This document shows, piece after piece, positions 1-5,329 of a DNA stretch of 20,626 nucleotides. Every line of letters begins with the position of its first letter. Within the stretch, counting starts at the first letter, position 1. The notes beneath the pieces are model-generated. The model made no database searches, had not been told where the DNA came from, and was given only the letters and a program-made list of their open reading frames with translations. The stretch is from a virus. A program made the translations under genes and the position numbers. Location: positions 1-20,626 of IMG/VR virus record IMGVR_UViG_3300028258_000017; one strand, written 5' to 3'.

Positions 1-179
1 GTTACATACTCAAGACGCCTTCGGCATTCTGTATTTGTCACGAAGTGACGTTATTCAATACGTCATGCGGAGCATCATGTGTATCCAGGGTTGTTCCCTA
101 TTGTGCGACACAGTGTTTCTGTGCTATCGCGTGACACGCTTCTAGCTGTATGGTTGATTACGTATTAGGGTTTGTCCTA
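1..179. other. Left-end non-coding stretch with hairpins
   Basis: I see no supported gene here. A perfect hairpin GTCAC-GAA-GTGAC lies at 37-49, a CACAG/CTGTG hairpin around 111-125, and ATTAGG/CCTAAT pairs across 164-181. One forward frame is open from base 2 to the TAG at 143-145, so the tail of a gene entering from the left cannot be excluded, but its internal ATG at 65 has no ribosome binding site. The stretch could be part of a phage terminal repeat; this cannot be tested inside one window. Confidence 0.4.
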
Positions 180-208
180 ATGACAAGCTCGATTGTCTGC
201 CCTATAGT
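180..208 (+). promoter_or_regulatory. Candidate sigma70 promoter P0
   Basis: A -35 of ATGACA (180-185, 5/6) and a -10 of TATAGT (203-208, 5/6) are separated by exactly 17 bases. It would start transcription near 215 and make the first stem-bounded unit. The -35 partly overlaps the ATTAGG/CCTAAT hairpin. Confidence 0.5.
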
Positions 209-235
209 TCATTCCATGCCGGGTGCGAATCAACA

Positions 236-329
236 CTCTGCACCGTTAAAGGATGCCTGATGCCGTCGCAAGGTGGCTAGGGACAAAGTGAGGGGCGCGC
301 TTAGGCCGCTTGGCTCACACGGTGCAGGG
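236..329 (+). repeat. Inverted repeat closing unit 0
   Basis: Bases 236-246 (CTCTGCACCGT) pair with 319-329 (ACGGTGCAGGG) over 11 positions, with one G-U pair in RNA. The 3' arm ends two bases before the TTGACA of promoter P1. The enclosed 72 bases hold only a 12-codon frame (ATG 252) with no properly spaced ribosome site, so the unit looks non-coding. It is the first of four similar long-range stems. Confidence 0.5.
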
Positions 330-331
330 GG

Positions 332-360
332 TTGACAAAGCCGAAAGCATATGCTCTAAT
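332..360 (+). promoter_or_regulatory. Sigma70 promoter P1
   Basis: A perfect -35 TTGACA (332-337), 17-base spacer and -10 TCTAAT (355-360) form a strong host-type promoter. Transcription would begin near 367, right at a boxA-like CTCTTTAACAA. This is the best sigma70 promoter in the window and fits an early region read by unmodified host polymerase. Confidence 0.8.
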
Positions 361-366
361 GAGCAC

Positions 367-378
367 GCTCTTTAACAA
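367..378 (+). promoter_or_regulatory. boxA-like antitermination element
   Basis: GCTCTTTAACAA is nearly identical to the boxA of E. coli ribosomal RNA leaders (TGCTCTTTAACAA), which binds NusB/S10 and helps transcripts escape Rho. Related copies lie at 583-594 (GTTCTTTAATAA) and 1076-1087 (GTTCTTTAACAT). The copies at 367 and 583 start 6-8 bases after a -10 hexamer, so they would be the very 5' end of the RNA. The sequence match is seen; the antitermination role is inferred. Confidence 0.5.
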
Positions 379-553
379 TCTGTCAACCTATCGGGTGCAT
401 AAGATGCACACTTAAACTGTTTTTGCAGGGCATCCGTGCCTGAGCCATTCGGGACTAAAGGAAAAGCGAACACTGGGTGTTTAAATGGGAAAGCGGCCTA
501 CCTGCGTTTATAGTGGGTGCTGTTAGTAACTACCTAATCAATGGTTGACAGAT
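367..553 (+). ncRNA. Candidate structured RNA, unit 1
   Basis: Transcript predicted from promoter P1. It begins with the boxA-like element, then ATCTGTCAACC (378-388), which pairs perfectly (11 bp) with GGTTGACAGAT (543-553). Inside are GTGCAT-aag-ATGCAC (394-408) and a GGCA-tccg-TGCC hairpin. An AAAGGA at 458-463 is not followed by a usable start codon at normal distance, and no frame longer than about two dozen codons has a ribosome site, so a non-coding RNA is more likely. The 3' arm overlaps the -35 of the next promoter. Confidence 0.45.
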
Positions 554-574
554 CGTTAGAAGTGTGCCTACAAT
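545..574 (+). promoter_or_regulatory. Sigma70 promoter P2
   Basis: TTGACA (545-550) and TACAAT (569-574, 5/6) are separated by 18 bases. The -35 lies inside the 3' arm of the unit 1 stem. The transcript would start near 581-583 at GTTCTTTAATAA and read the 47-residue gene at 650. Confidence 0.7.
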
Positions 575-595
575 GGCGACACGTTCTTTAATAAT

Positions 596-842
596 TCAAT
601 AGACTATGGGTGTTTGAGGGTGTCAACCCTTAAACTAATGGAGATTGCTATGCAATTCCTTATCACCCTCATCAACGATAAAGGCGTCATCCTTAAACGG
701 TTTCAGGTTGAACACACGCCCCTTACCACGCAGATTCTGGCATGGAAACAGGCCAGCGGATGCGTGAGGGTAATCGTTGATATTGCATGTTAATAATGGG
801 GGAGGGCTTGCCCCTCCACCCTCAAACATCCTAGTCTATTGA
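596..842 (+). repeat. 26-bp inverted repeat enclosing a small gene
   Basis: Bases 596-622 pair with 817-842 as an almost continuous helix: TCAATAGACTA with TAGTCTATTGA (11 bp), one bulged T at 607, three pairs including one G-U, then TGTTTGAGGGTG with CACCCTCAAACA (12 bp). The arms enclose the gene at 650-793. A GGAGGG/CCCTCC hairpin (801-806/812-817) abuts the 3' arm but has no T run, so it is a poor Rho-independent terminator. The 3' arm runs into TTGACA (839-844), for which I find no good -10. Such a stem could protect a transcript or be an RNase III site. Confidence 0.7.
650..793 (+). CDS. Small hypothetical early protein (47 aa)
   Basis: It encodes a 47-residue protein beginning MQFLITLINDKGVILKRF. 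The ATG at 650 follows TAATGGAG (GGAG 640-643) with good spacing; the same AATGGAGA-type leader precedes other genes here (2111, 5627). No domain, signal peptide or membrane segment is evident; the N-terminal half alternates hydrophobic and polar residues as in a beta strand. It is the only credible gene inside the 26-bp inverted repeat and would be read from P2, so it is probably made immediately after infection. Function is not recognisable; a host-takeover role is only suggested by position. Confidence 0.6.
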   Translation: MQFLITLINDKGVILKRFQVEHTPLTTQILAWKQASGCVRVIVDIAC

Positions 843-1075
843 CAATCTAGCGTAGGTGTTCCTCAGACCGTCAGCGTACAAAGCCCGGACTGATTCATAG
901 CCCGTATTGTGTCCATTCATATAATCCCCCGTGGGAGGCGGCATACCGTCTGCCCTAAGGTAAACGTGAGTGCATACATTAGGCCAATGGCTCGGTTCTT
1001 CTCGCCCCCGTTTGACCCTGAGTAGGACTAGGGAAAGATGATAGCTCCCTAGTTAGTAGCAGCCCTACGGCTAGC
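843..1075. other. Non-coding spacer before unit 3
   Basis: No supported gene. A perfect -10 TATAAT sits at 920-925 without a recognisable -35. A stem CTAGGGA/TCCCTAG pairs 1028-1034 with 1046-1052. GATGATAGCTC (1037-1047) in its loop and 3' arm recurs at 3016 and 5798. CCGTCTGCC at 946-954 recurs at 1125-1133. TTGACC at 1012-1017 lacks a well-spaced -10. A 19-codon GTG frame at 966-1025 follows TAAGG but is too short to support. Confidence 0.4.
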
Positions 1076-1272
1076 GTTCTTTAACATCTTGCCCCGTCTG
1101 ACTTTATCCCTCACTAGGATTAGTCCGTCTGCCTGTTGCCAGGCTAGAACATGCACCCCCTATGGTTAGTAGTGGGTATGCACATGAACACCAATATGGT
1201 GCATGTTTGAAAAGGATGGATGAAACAAAATGAAGGAAGCCCTTAGAAATAAGGGGCTTGACAGACGGGGCA
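1076..1272 (+). ncRNA. Candidate structured RNA, unit 3
   Basis: It starts with GTTCTTTAACAT (boxA-like). TGCCCCGTCTG (1090-1100) pairs perfectly with CAGACGGGGCA (1262-1272), closing a domain of about 180 bases. Inside are GCCTG-TTGC-CAGGC (1132-1145), AACATGCACC with GGTGCATGTT (1148-1157/1198-1207, 10 bp) and CCCTTA-GAAA-TAAGGG (1240-1255, a GNRA-type tetraloop). Short ATG frames inside have no good ribosome site. Nested stems closed by an outer helix look like a folded RNA; I do not recognise the class. Its own promoter is unclear. Confidence 0.5.
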
Positions 1273-1285
1273 GAATGTTTACACT
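1258..1285 (+). promoter_or_regulatory. Sigma70 promoter P4 for the first gene block
   Basis: TTGACA (1258-1263), 16-base spacer, TACACT (1280-1285). The -35 overlaps the 3' arm of the unit 3 stem. It would drive the genes at 1330, 1485, 1887 and 2111, ending at the terminator at 2797-2820. A second element, TAATGTAAA at 1305-1313, resembles what I recall as the phiEco32 sigma-factor promoter motif (tAATGTAtA). Confidence 0.6.
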
Positions 1286-1329
1286 AGAGCCTAACGACAG
1301 ACTCTAATGTAAACAGTCGGAGAACCAAA

Positions 1330-1482
1330 ATGGACGATTTTGGAAACGATTATCAGGACGATTCTTGGTTCATGGAATGCCAGGAATACGGTCATTCGAT
1401 GGCCACCTACGGGTTCTTTGACGAAGTGTGTTTCGACATTTGCTTCAATCATTCAATTGATTGGGCAGCATGTGAGGTTTAA
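1330..1482 (+). CDS. Small acidic Cys-containing protein (50 aa)
   Basis: It encodes 50 residues starting MDDFGNDYQDDSWF. The ATG at 1330 has GGAG at 1319-1322, seven bases upstream. The product is strongly acidic at its N-terminus and carries four cysteines, two of them in DEVCFDICFN. The cysteines are not arranged as a clear zinc finger, and no family is recognised. It is the first gene after promoter P4 and is followed two bases later by the next start codon, so both are probably co-translated early products. Small acidic early phage proteins often bind host enzymes, but nothing here shows a target. Confidence 0.65.
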   Translation: MDDFGNDYQDDSWFMECQEYGHSMATYGFFDEVCFDICFNHSIDWAACEV

Positions 1483-1484
1483 CC

Positions 1485-1583
1485 ATGCCTGAATTCTATC
1501 TGATTGAATCGGATATTCGTCGATGGTATATCGACGGAGAACATCGTGCATTCGACTGGTGGGATATGCTGGTCAATTGGTGA
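1485..1583 (+). CDS. Very small hypothetical protein (32 aa)
   Basis: A 32-codon gene beginning MPEFYLIESDIRRWYIDGEH, rich in tryptophan (4) and aromatic residues. GAGG at 1474-1477, inside the end of the preceding gene, lies seven bases before the ATG at 1485, and only two bases separate it from the upstream stop, so translational coupling is likely. No domain is recognised and its small size keeps confidence moderate. Confidence 0.5.
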   Translation: MPEFYLIESDIRRWYIDGEHRAFDWWDMLVNW

Positions 1584-1886
1584 AACCTTGGCCGATAAGT
1601 GACGCACACTTACTCGCCAGCAGAATAATCTGCCCGTAGGAGGTGGGGCAAGAATGGTTTAATTGATTGGAAGCCAGCCGGATGTGCGAAGCATGGCACA
1701 TGGAGCAATAGGCATGAATCATGCACCGGAAAAATTAGGGATACGGCTAGGCGTCTACCGGATGCGTCAATAGCCCCCGACATACTTACAATGTACGGCT
1801 CTGCCAGGCTTGCCCTGGCATCCCCATGCACATCTAAATGGTGTGTATTGGGATGCATGTCGCATCAATAATTTCTGGAGAACATC
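1584..1886. other. Structured non-coding stretch of about 300 bases
   Basis: No ordinary gene is present. Hairpins follow one another: GCAGA-ataa-TCTGC (1620-1633), ATGTGC/GCACAT (1682-1687/1696-1701), GCATG-aat-CATGC (1712-1724), GCCAGG/CCTGGC (1803-1819) and GCATCCC with GGGATGC (from 1818 to about 1857). GCCGATAAGTG near 1591-1601 resembles a segment I recall from betaproteobacterial rRNA leaders. TACAAT at 1787-1792 could be a -10 but has no good -35. The stretch could be a structured RNA or a long leader of the gene at 1887. Confidence 0.45.
1638..1662 (+). other. Two-codon minigene with ideal Shine-Dalgarno
   Basis: AGGAGGTG (1638-1645), a full complement of the 16S rRNA 3' end, is followed eight bases later by ATG GTT TAA (1654-1662). 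This is the strongest ribosome site I find in the window, yet it drives only Met-Val-stop. The lambda bar minigenes have the same form and act by trapping tRNA as peptidyl-tRNA. It may also be a ribosome landing site or chance. Confidence 0.35.
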
Positions 1887-2030
1887 ATGTCTGGTAGCAA
1901 TCGCAAGTTTGGTCGCAACAAGAATCGTCCGGCAGATAAGCGTTACACTGGCGAAAAGCGTTGGGAAAAGAACAAAGCCCGCCGCATCGCCCGACATGCC
2001 GAGTTTGTGGCTGAAAAAGCAGCCGCATAA
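1887..2030 (+). CDS. Small basic protein (47 aa)
   Basis: It encodes 47 residues, very basic, starting MSGSNRKFGRNKNRPADKRY and ending in an alanine/lysine-rich helix (residues 24-47, KRWEKNKARRIARHAEF). The ATG at 1887 follows CTGGAG at 1875-1880 at normal distance. Its charge pattern suggests nucleic-acid binding. From memory, similar short basic proteins occur in other phages, usually unnamed. It sits directly upstream of the 214-residue gene, with a stem-loop between them. Confidence 0.65.
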   Translation: MSGSNRKFGRNKNRPADKRYTGEKRWEKNKARRIARHAEFVAEKAAA

Positions 2031-2042
2031 GGCACTCAACCC

Positions 2043-2066
2043 ATAGCCCATGTAATTGTGGGCTAT
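2043..2066 (+). other. Intergenic stem-loop
   Basis: ATAGCCCA (2043-2050) pairs perfectly with TGGGCTAT (2059-2066) around an 8-base loop. No T run follows, so it is not a typical terminator. It lies between two genes likely to be co-transcribed and may be a processing or mRNA-stability element. Confidence 0.5.
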
Positions 2067-2110
2067 ATGATGCGTGCCGCATCGTTTAACTTTCTTCAAT
2101 GGAGAATACC

Positions 2111-2755
2111 ATGCCCGCAAAGATTAATGACGTTCGTGCTTTCGATGCTGAATTCGATAAGGCCCTCGCCCTGCTGGGTGAATCTGAAAAGATCACCAAA
2201 GACACCTTGAAGGTGTACGCCAATCTGGCTATTGATGCCACTCATCAATTCAATCAACCCGCCTACCTGAACAAGCTCCGCGCTGTTCTCTCCCCGGTGA
2301 ACATGCGAGCTTTCACCGAGTTCGCTTCCAAGTTTTCGGGCTACCATTTCGATCAGGATGCGATGCTGTTCGATAAGAAGTCGAAGAAGCGTTACTCTCC
2401 TGCCCTGGAAGCATGGACTGCTTTCCGTGAAGATCCGTTGAACAACATCTGGACGTGGCAAAAAGAGCATCTGAAGGTGGAGGCACAGCCCTACAATGTC
2501 GAAGATCTGAAAGCATCCTTCACTAAGTCGTGGCGCAAGGCTCACACTGCCAACATCAGCAACGTGGAGATTCTGAAGGCAATGTTGTCTGTCACCGACA
2601 AGACCGAAGGTGTGGTGTTCAGCATCGAAGACGTGAGCGAAGCCCTCATGAGCATGGGCATTGAAGGGAACCTGAGCGTGGAAGAGGATAGCATCCTCGC
2701 CCCCAAGAATGACAACGTGGGAAACGTTGCAAAGGCAGAGCCTGCCCCGTTCTAA
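2111..2755 (+). CDS. Hypothetical protein (214 aa)
   Basis: The protein starts MPAKINDVRAFDAEFDKAL at the ATG at 2111, chosen because GGAGA at 2101-2105 sits at correct distance; an in-frame ATG at 2099 would overlap that site. It is soluble, mainly helical and acidic towards the C-terminus (VEEDSILAPKND), with a predicted helix-rich core around residues 55-150 (DKKSKKRYSPALEAW, TFREDP-type segments). No signal peptide or membrane span is seen. I do not recognise the family. It closes the early block, with a strong terminator 42 bases downstream, and its regular codon use suggests it is well expressed. Confidence 0.85.
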   Translation: MPAKINDVRAFDAEFDKALALLGESEKITKDTLKVYANLAIDATHQFNQPAYLNKLRAVLSPVNMRAFTEFASKFSGYHFDQDAMLFDKKSKKRYSPALEAWTAFREDPLNNIWTWQKEHLKVEAQPYNVEDLKASFTKSWRKAHTANISNVEILKAMLSVTDKTEGVVFSIEDVSEALMSMGIEGNLSVEEDSILAPKNDNVGNVAKAEPAPF

Positions 2756-2796
2756 GCATGTGGCCCTGGCCCCCAATGGGCTAAGCTATAAACAAC

Positions 2797-2820
2797 AAAG
2801 CCCCCAATACGGGGGCTTTT
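2797..2820 (+). terminator. Rho-independent terminator
   Basis: AAAGCCCCC (2797-2805), a five-base loop and GGGGGCTTTT (2811-2820) form a GC-rich stem flanked by A and T runs. It is the clearest terminator in the window and ends the block started at P4. Confidence 0.9.
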
Positions 2821-2861
2821 CCTATTGGGAGCACGAAAGTGTGACCTATTGGGAGAGTGGA

Positions 2862-2996
2862 ATGTTGGATATCTTCGATGACGCTCGCACATCCATGGAG
2901 ATATGGTGGAATGATGAAGTGCTCTTTTGGGAGAGCGCGCCTCTACACCATCGACTCATGGATAACATGGGAGAGCTGCGATTGTCCTGGATTTAA
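2862..2996 (+). CDS. Small Trp-rich hypothetical protein (44 aa)
   Basis: It encodes 44 residues starting MLDIFDDARTSMEIWWNDEV. The ATG at 2862 is preceded by GGGAG at 2851-2855, six bases away. The product is acidic with four tryptophans and no recognisable domain. It begins just past the strong terminator, so it needs read-through or its own promoter, which I cannot identify. An 11-base repeat CCTATTGGGAG occurs at 2821 and 2845, the second copy supplying the ribosome site. Confidence 0.5.
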   Translation: MLDIFDDARTSMEIWWNDEVLFWESAPLHHRLMDNMGELRLSWI

Positions 2997-3052
2997 CAGA
3001 TGCCTAACGGCAAATGATGATAGCTCCCACCCACTGAACTGAAGGGCCTGCC

Positions 3053-3190
3053 ATGTTCTATTTCCTGCTTTTGTGCCTCGCTTTGTTTTGTTTCATCTTG
3101 TCCACTGACGAGGATGCTGATGAAGCGGATGCGTTATTCCTATGGACGGTCACTGCGATCAGTCTGTTTACAGCATTTATTCTCATTTGA
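3053..3190 (+). CDS. Small two-span membrane protein (45 aa)
   Basis: It encodes 45 residues with a hydrophobic helix at residues 1-17 (MFYFLLLCLALFCFILS), an acidic loop TDEDADEADA, and a second hydrophobic helix at 28-45 ending AFILI. This is the layout of a hairpin inner-membrane protein. An AAGGG at 3042-3046 gives a usable though slightly close ribosome site. Tiny membrane proteins in phage early regions often alter the host envelope or block superinfection, but no family assignment is possible. The next gene starts 11 bases after its stop. Confidence 0.6.
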   Translation: MFYFLLLCLALFCFILSTDEDADEADALFLWTVTAISLFTAFILI

Positions 3191-3201
3191 AAGGAATTGT
3201 T

Positions 3202-3504
3202 ATGACCACCACCCCCGCAATGCCTGAGTTGCCAGAGACCGACTATTACCTTGGCTTCTGTGACGAAGGTGGAGAGCATTTGCATAGCCTATGCGGCTAC
3301 ACCGCCGACCAGATGGACGCCCACTACCTGCGCGGCTACAACGACGCCCTCGCCACCCTGCAAGCGCAACCGGCAGAGGTGTCGGATGAATTTCTATATG
3401 AGCTATGGGATCAGAAGTATCGGAGTTGGATCGGTGGAGAACAATTTGAATCTATTGCCCGCGCCATCCTCGCCCTGCGCCCGCAGGCGGTGCCGAAGAC
3501 GTAA
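3202..3504 (+). CDS. GC-rich hypothetical protein (100 aa)
   Basis: It encodes 100 residues starting MTTTPAMPELPETDYYLGF, with AAGGA at 3191-3195 before the ATG at 3202. The middle (YLRGYNDALATLQAQPAEV) and the C-terminal segment (ARAILALRPQAVPKT) are encoded by visibly GC-richer DNA than the neighbours, with a strong bias to C or G at third codon positions. The same style returns in the gene at 11615, including the AQPAE segment. This suggests transfer from a high-GC phage or host. The fold appears helical and the function is unknown. Confidence 0.75.
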   Translation: MTTTPAMPELPETDYYLGFCDEGGEHLHSLCGYTADQMDAHYLRGYNDALATLQAQPAEVSDEFLYELWDQKYRSWIGGEQFESIARAILALRPQAVPKT

Positions 3505-3624
3505 GCATACTTCTAGTATATAAACTCTCACTCTGCACTCTCCACTCCGCATCTTCGCTGCGTCGTTAGATTGCATCGTTCGATTTATCTACCGATAAGA
3601 CCCCAAATTTGAGGATTTTTAGCC

Positions 3625-4626
3625 ATGAAATTCTACCGTTTCAAGAAAGAATTCGCTGCGTACGGTGCATCACGCACCGGGGATGAGAATTTTGATCCTT
3701 CGTTCGTGATGATTTTCTTTGATGATGTTGTTCCTTCGTATGATTACGCCCGTCCAATCAATGATCCTCGTCTCTGGGCTTATGAATGTGAAGTGGATGA
3801 GGTGACGGATAAGAAAGAGATTGCCTCTATTGAGAAGGAATTGAATCAGGATGTGGAAATCCTCCTGAAGAAAACCAATCCTAAGCGAGGGCTCGGTTCT
3901 TTCGCAATGAAGGGCCAAGGTGGAGCATTTTATGCTTCACATCGAATTGCCTGCCATGCAGGATTTAATGGAAAAGGGAGGGTTGCTGCCTGCACTTGGA
4001 ATCTGTTCCTTCTGAAAGAAGAACAGAAGCCTCTTATTCGTGAGCTTGTCGAATGGCTCGTGAACGACAGTCCCTGGCTGCATTGTATTGCCTCTCGCTG
4101 GGATATCCTCTCTGCCCAGGAACGCACTGACCGTGCTATGGAGGGTCCTGTACCTGTCAACATGGACGCTCCAGCGAATGAAGTGGTAGGTTTTGCTGTT
4201 GCCATGCGTACCATCACTGAACATCCGTGGGTGATTCAAACTTACGTTGAACTGCGTAAGCTGGGGGCGTCTAAGGCTGTTGCCTTCATGCTCACTGGCT
4301 ATGTTCAATTCGACAATGGTAAATGGCTTCCGTACTCCAACACCAATTGGCATCATTACCTCGATGAACGGATGAATGTCAAGGACGTGTGCAAGTTCTT
4401 CAAGGGAGGCTATTTCCTGGAGAGACGCTCGTTGCACAAATTCTCTGAACGGAGGTACGACAGGATTGCAGAACAAGTGACCTATTTGGAAGAGGAAGGA
4501 GAAATGACATTCCGTTCCATTCGTGGTAAACATACTGAAACTACAGGCCGTGGATTCTACAGACAGGCTACCGTCGATGTGCCCTCCCTCATCCGTGAAG
4601 TGAATCAAATCTGGAGCGAAGCATGA
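3625..4626 (+). CDS. Hypothetical protein (333 aa) coupled to GATase
   Basis: It encodes 333 residues starting MKFYRFKKEFAAYGASRTGD at ATG 3625, with GAGG at 3611-3614. I cannot assign a family. The protein is soluble; a central section (RIACHAGFNGKGRVAACTW, about residues 107-125) is rich in Cys and Gly and is followed by mixed helix and strand. The C-terminus (SLIREVNQIWSEA) is helical. Its stop overlaps the start of the class I glutamine amidotransferase by four bases (ATGA), so the two are translationally coupled and likely act together, perhaps as synthase and glutaminase partners. That pairing is inference from position only. A 120-base gap upstream holds a possible TATAAA -10 at 3519-3524 but no clear -35. 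Confidence 0.85.
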   Translation: MKFYRFKKEFAAYGASRTGDENFDPSFVMIFFDDVVPSYDYARPINDPRLWAYECEVDEVTDKKEIASIEKELNQDVEILLKKTNPKRGLGSFAMKGQGGAFYASHRIACHAGFNGKGRVAACTWNLFLLKEEQKPLIRELVEWLVNDSPWLHCIASRWDILSAQERTDRAMEGPVPVNMDAPANEVVGFAVAMRTITEHPWVIQTYVELRKLGASKAVAFMLTGYVQFDNGKWLPYSNTNWHHYLDERMNVKDVCKFFKGGYFLERRSLHKFSERRYDRIAEQVTYLEEEGEMTFRSIRGKHTETTGRGFYRQATVDVPSLIREVNQIWSEA

Positions 4627-5240
4627 AGCGTGTATACATCGAACAGAGCAGCTTCCATTACCAAATGCTGTTCATCAAGCTGGGGTTTACTGTCGTCAGT
4701 GACCCTGATGAGGCCGATTTGATTTGCTTCACAGGTGGGGCAGACGTGTCTCCCTATCTGTACGGGGACAAACAGCATGAATTGACAGGGAACAACGCTG
4801 TCCGCGATGAGAAGGAACATCGTCTGTTCGACAAGGCCCAGGAGAACGGAACGCCTTGCGTAGGTATCTGTCGTGGCGGTCAGTTCCTGAACGTCATGTC
4901 TGGTGGACGTATGTTTCAACATGTCGAGAAGCATACGAACAGCCATTACATCACCGATCATGAGACAGGTGAGGTGGTGTATGTGTCTTCCACGCACCAT
5001 CAGATGATTATGCCTGGTCCTGGTGCTCAGGTTGTGGCTACTAGCAATCTGAAAGGCAAGCGTGAATGGTATGACGGTGTTGTCTTCCAGAAGGATGTGG
5101 CAGATGAGGACTACGAGGTGGTGTTCTATCCAGCGACACAATCCCTTTGTTTCCAGCCTCATCCTGAATTCACTGGCGAATCCTACGAGCCTATGGCTCA
5201 GTATTTCAAGAGTCTCATCACTCGTCTTTTGAAGGTTTAA
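4623..5240 (+). CDS. Class I glutamine amidotransferase (peptidase C26-like)
   Basis: The 205-residue protein has the triad of class I amidotransferases: nucleophile Cys83 in GICRGGQ, and His180 with Glu182 in FQPHPEF. FTGGADVSPYLYG (residues 36-48) and STHHQM (123-128) match the gamma-glutamyl-GABA hydrolase/C26 branch. Such enzymes hydrolyse glutamine, passing ammonia to a partner, or cleave gamma-glutamyl amides. There is no fused synthase domain, so it either acts alone as a gamma-glutamyl hydrolase or serves the coupled 333-residue protein or the ligases at 8478-11613. It starts at the ATG of an ATGA overlap and is directly followed by tRNA-Arg. The catalytic residues are intact, so it is probably active. 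Confidence 0.93.
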   Translation: MKRVYIEQSSFHYQMLFIKLGFTVVSDPDEADLICFTGGADVSPYLYGDKQHELTGNNAVRDEKEHRLFDKAQENGTPCVGICRGGQFLNVMSGGRMFQHVEKHTNSHYITDHETGEVVYVSSTHHQMIMPGPGAQVVATSNLKGKREWYDGVVFQKDVADEDYEVVFYPATQSLCFQPHPEFTGESYEPMAQYFKSLITRLLKV

Positions 5241-5245
5241 CAAAT

Positions 5246-5322
5246 ACCACCGTAGCTCAATAGGATAGAGCAGCAGATTTCTAATCTGTAGGTTGGGGGT
5301 TCGAGTCCCTCCGGTGGTGCCA
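5246..5322 (+). tRNA. tRNA-Arg (UCU)
   Basis: A full cloverleaf: acceptor ACCACCG pairs with CGGTGGT; D arm GCTC/GAGC; anticodon stem GCAGA/TCTGT with loop TTTCTAA, giving anticodon TCT at 5280-5282; T arm GGGGG/CCCTC with loop TTCGAGT; encoded CCA at 5320-5322. It reads AGA/AGG codons, often rare in GC-rich hosts. It begins six bases after the amidotransferase stop and so is probably processed from the same transcript. Confidence 0.95.
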
Positions 5323-5329
5323 TATAATC

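Noticed and set aside
65-145. 26-codon frame starting at ATG 65
   Set aside because: It has no ribosome site, odd composition (many Cys) and lies in hairpin-rich DNA.
839-867. Promoter using TTGACA at 839
   Set aside because: No acceptable -10 at 16-18 bases; 862-867 reads CTCAGA.
966-1025. 19-codon GTG frame after TAAGG
   Set aside because: It is too short and has no supporting family or conservation evidence.
2099-2110. Upstream ATG at 2099 for the 214-residue protein
   Set aside because: It overlaps the GGAGA that serves the ATG at 2111.
3496-3524. Promoter with TATAAA at 3519 before the 333-residue gene
   Set aside because: The -35 position reads AAGACG-like sequence, so support is too weak.
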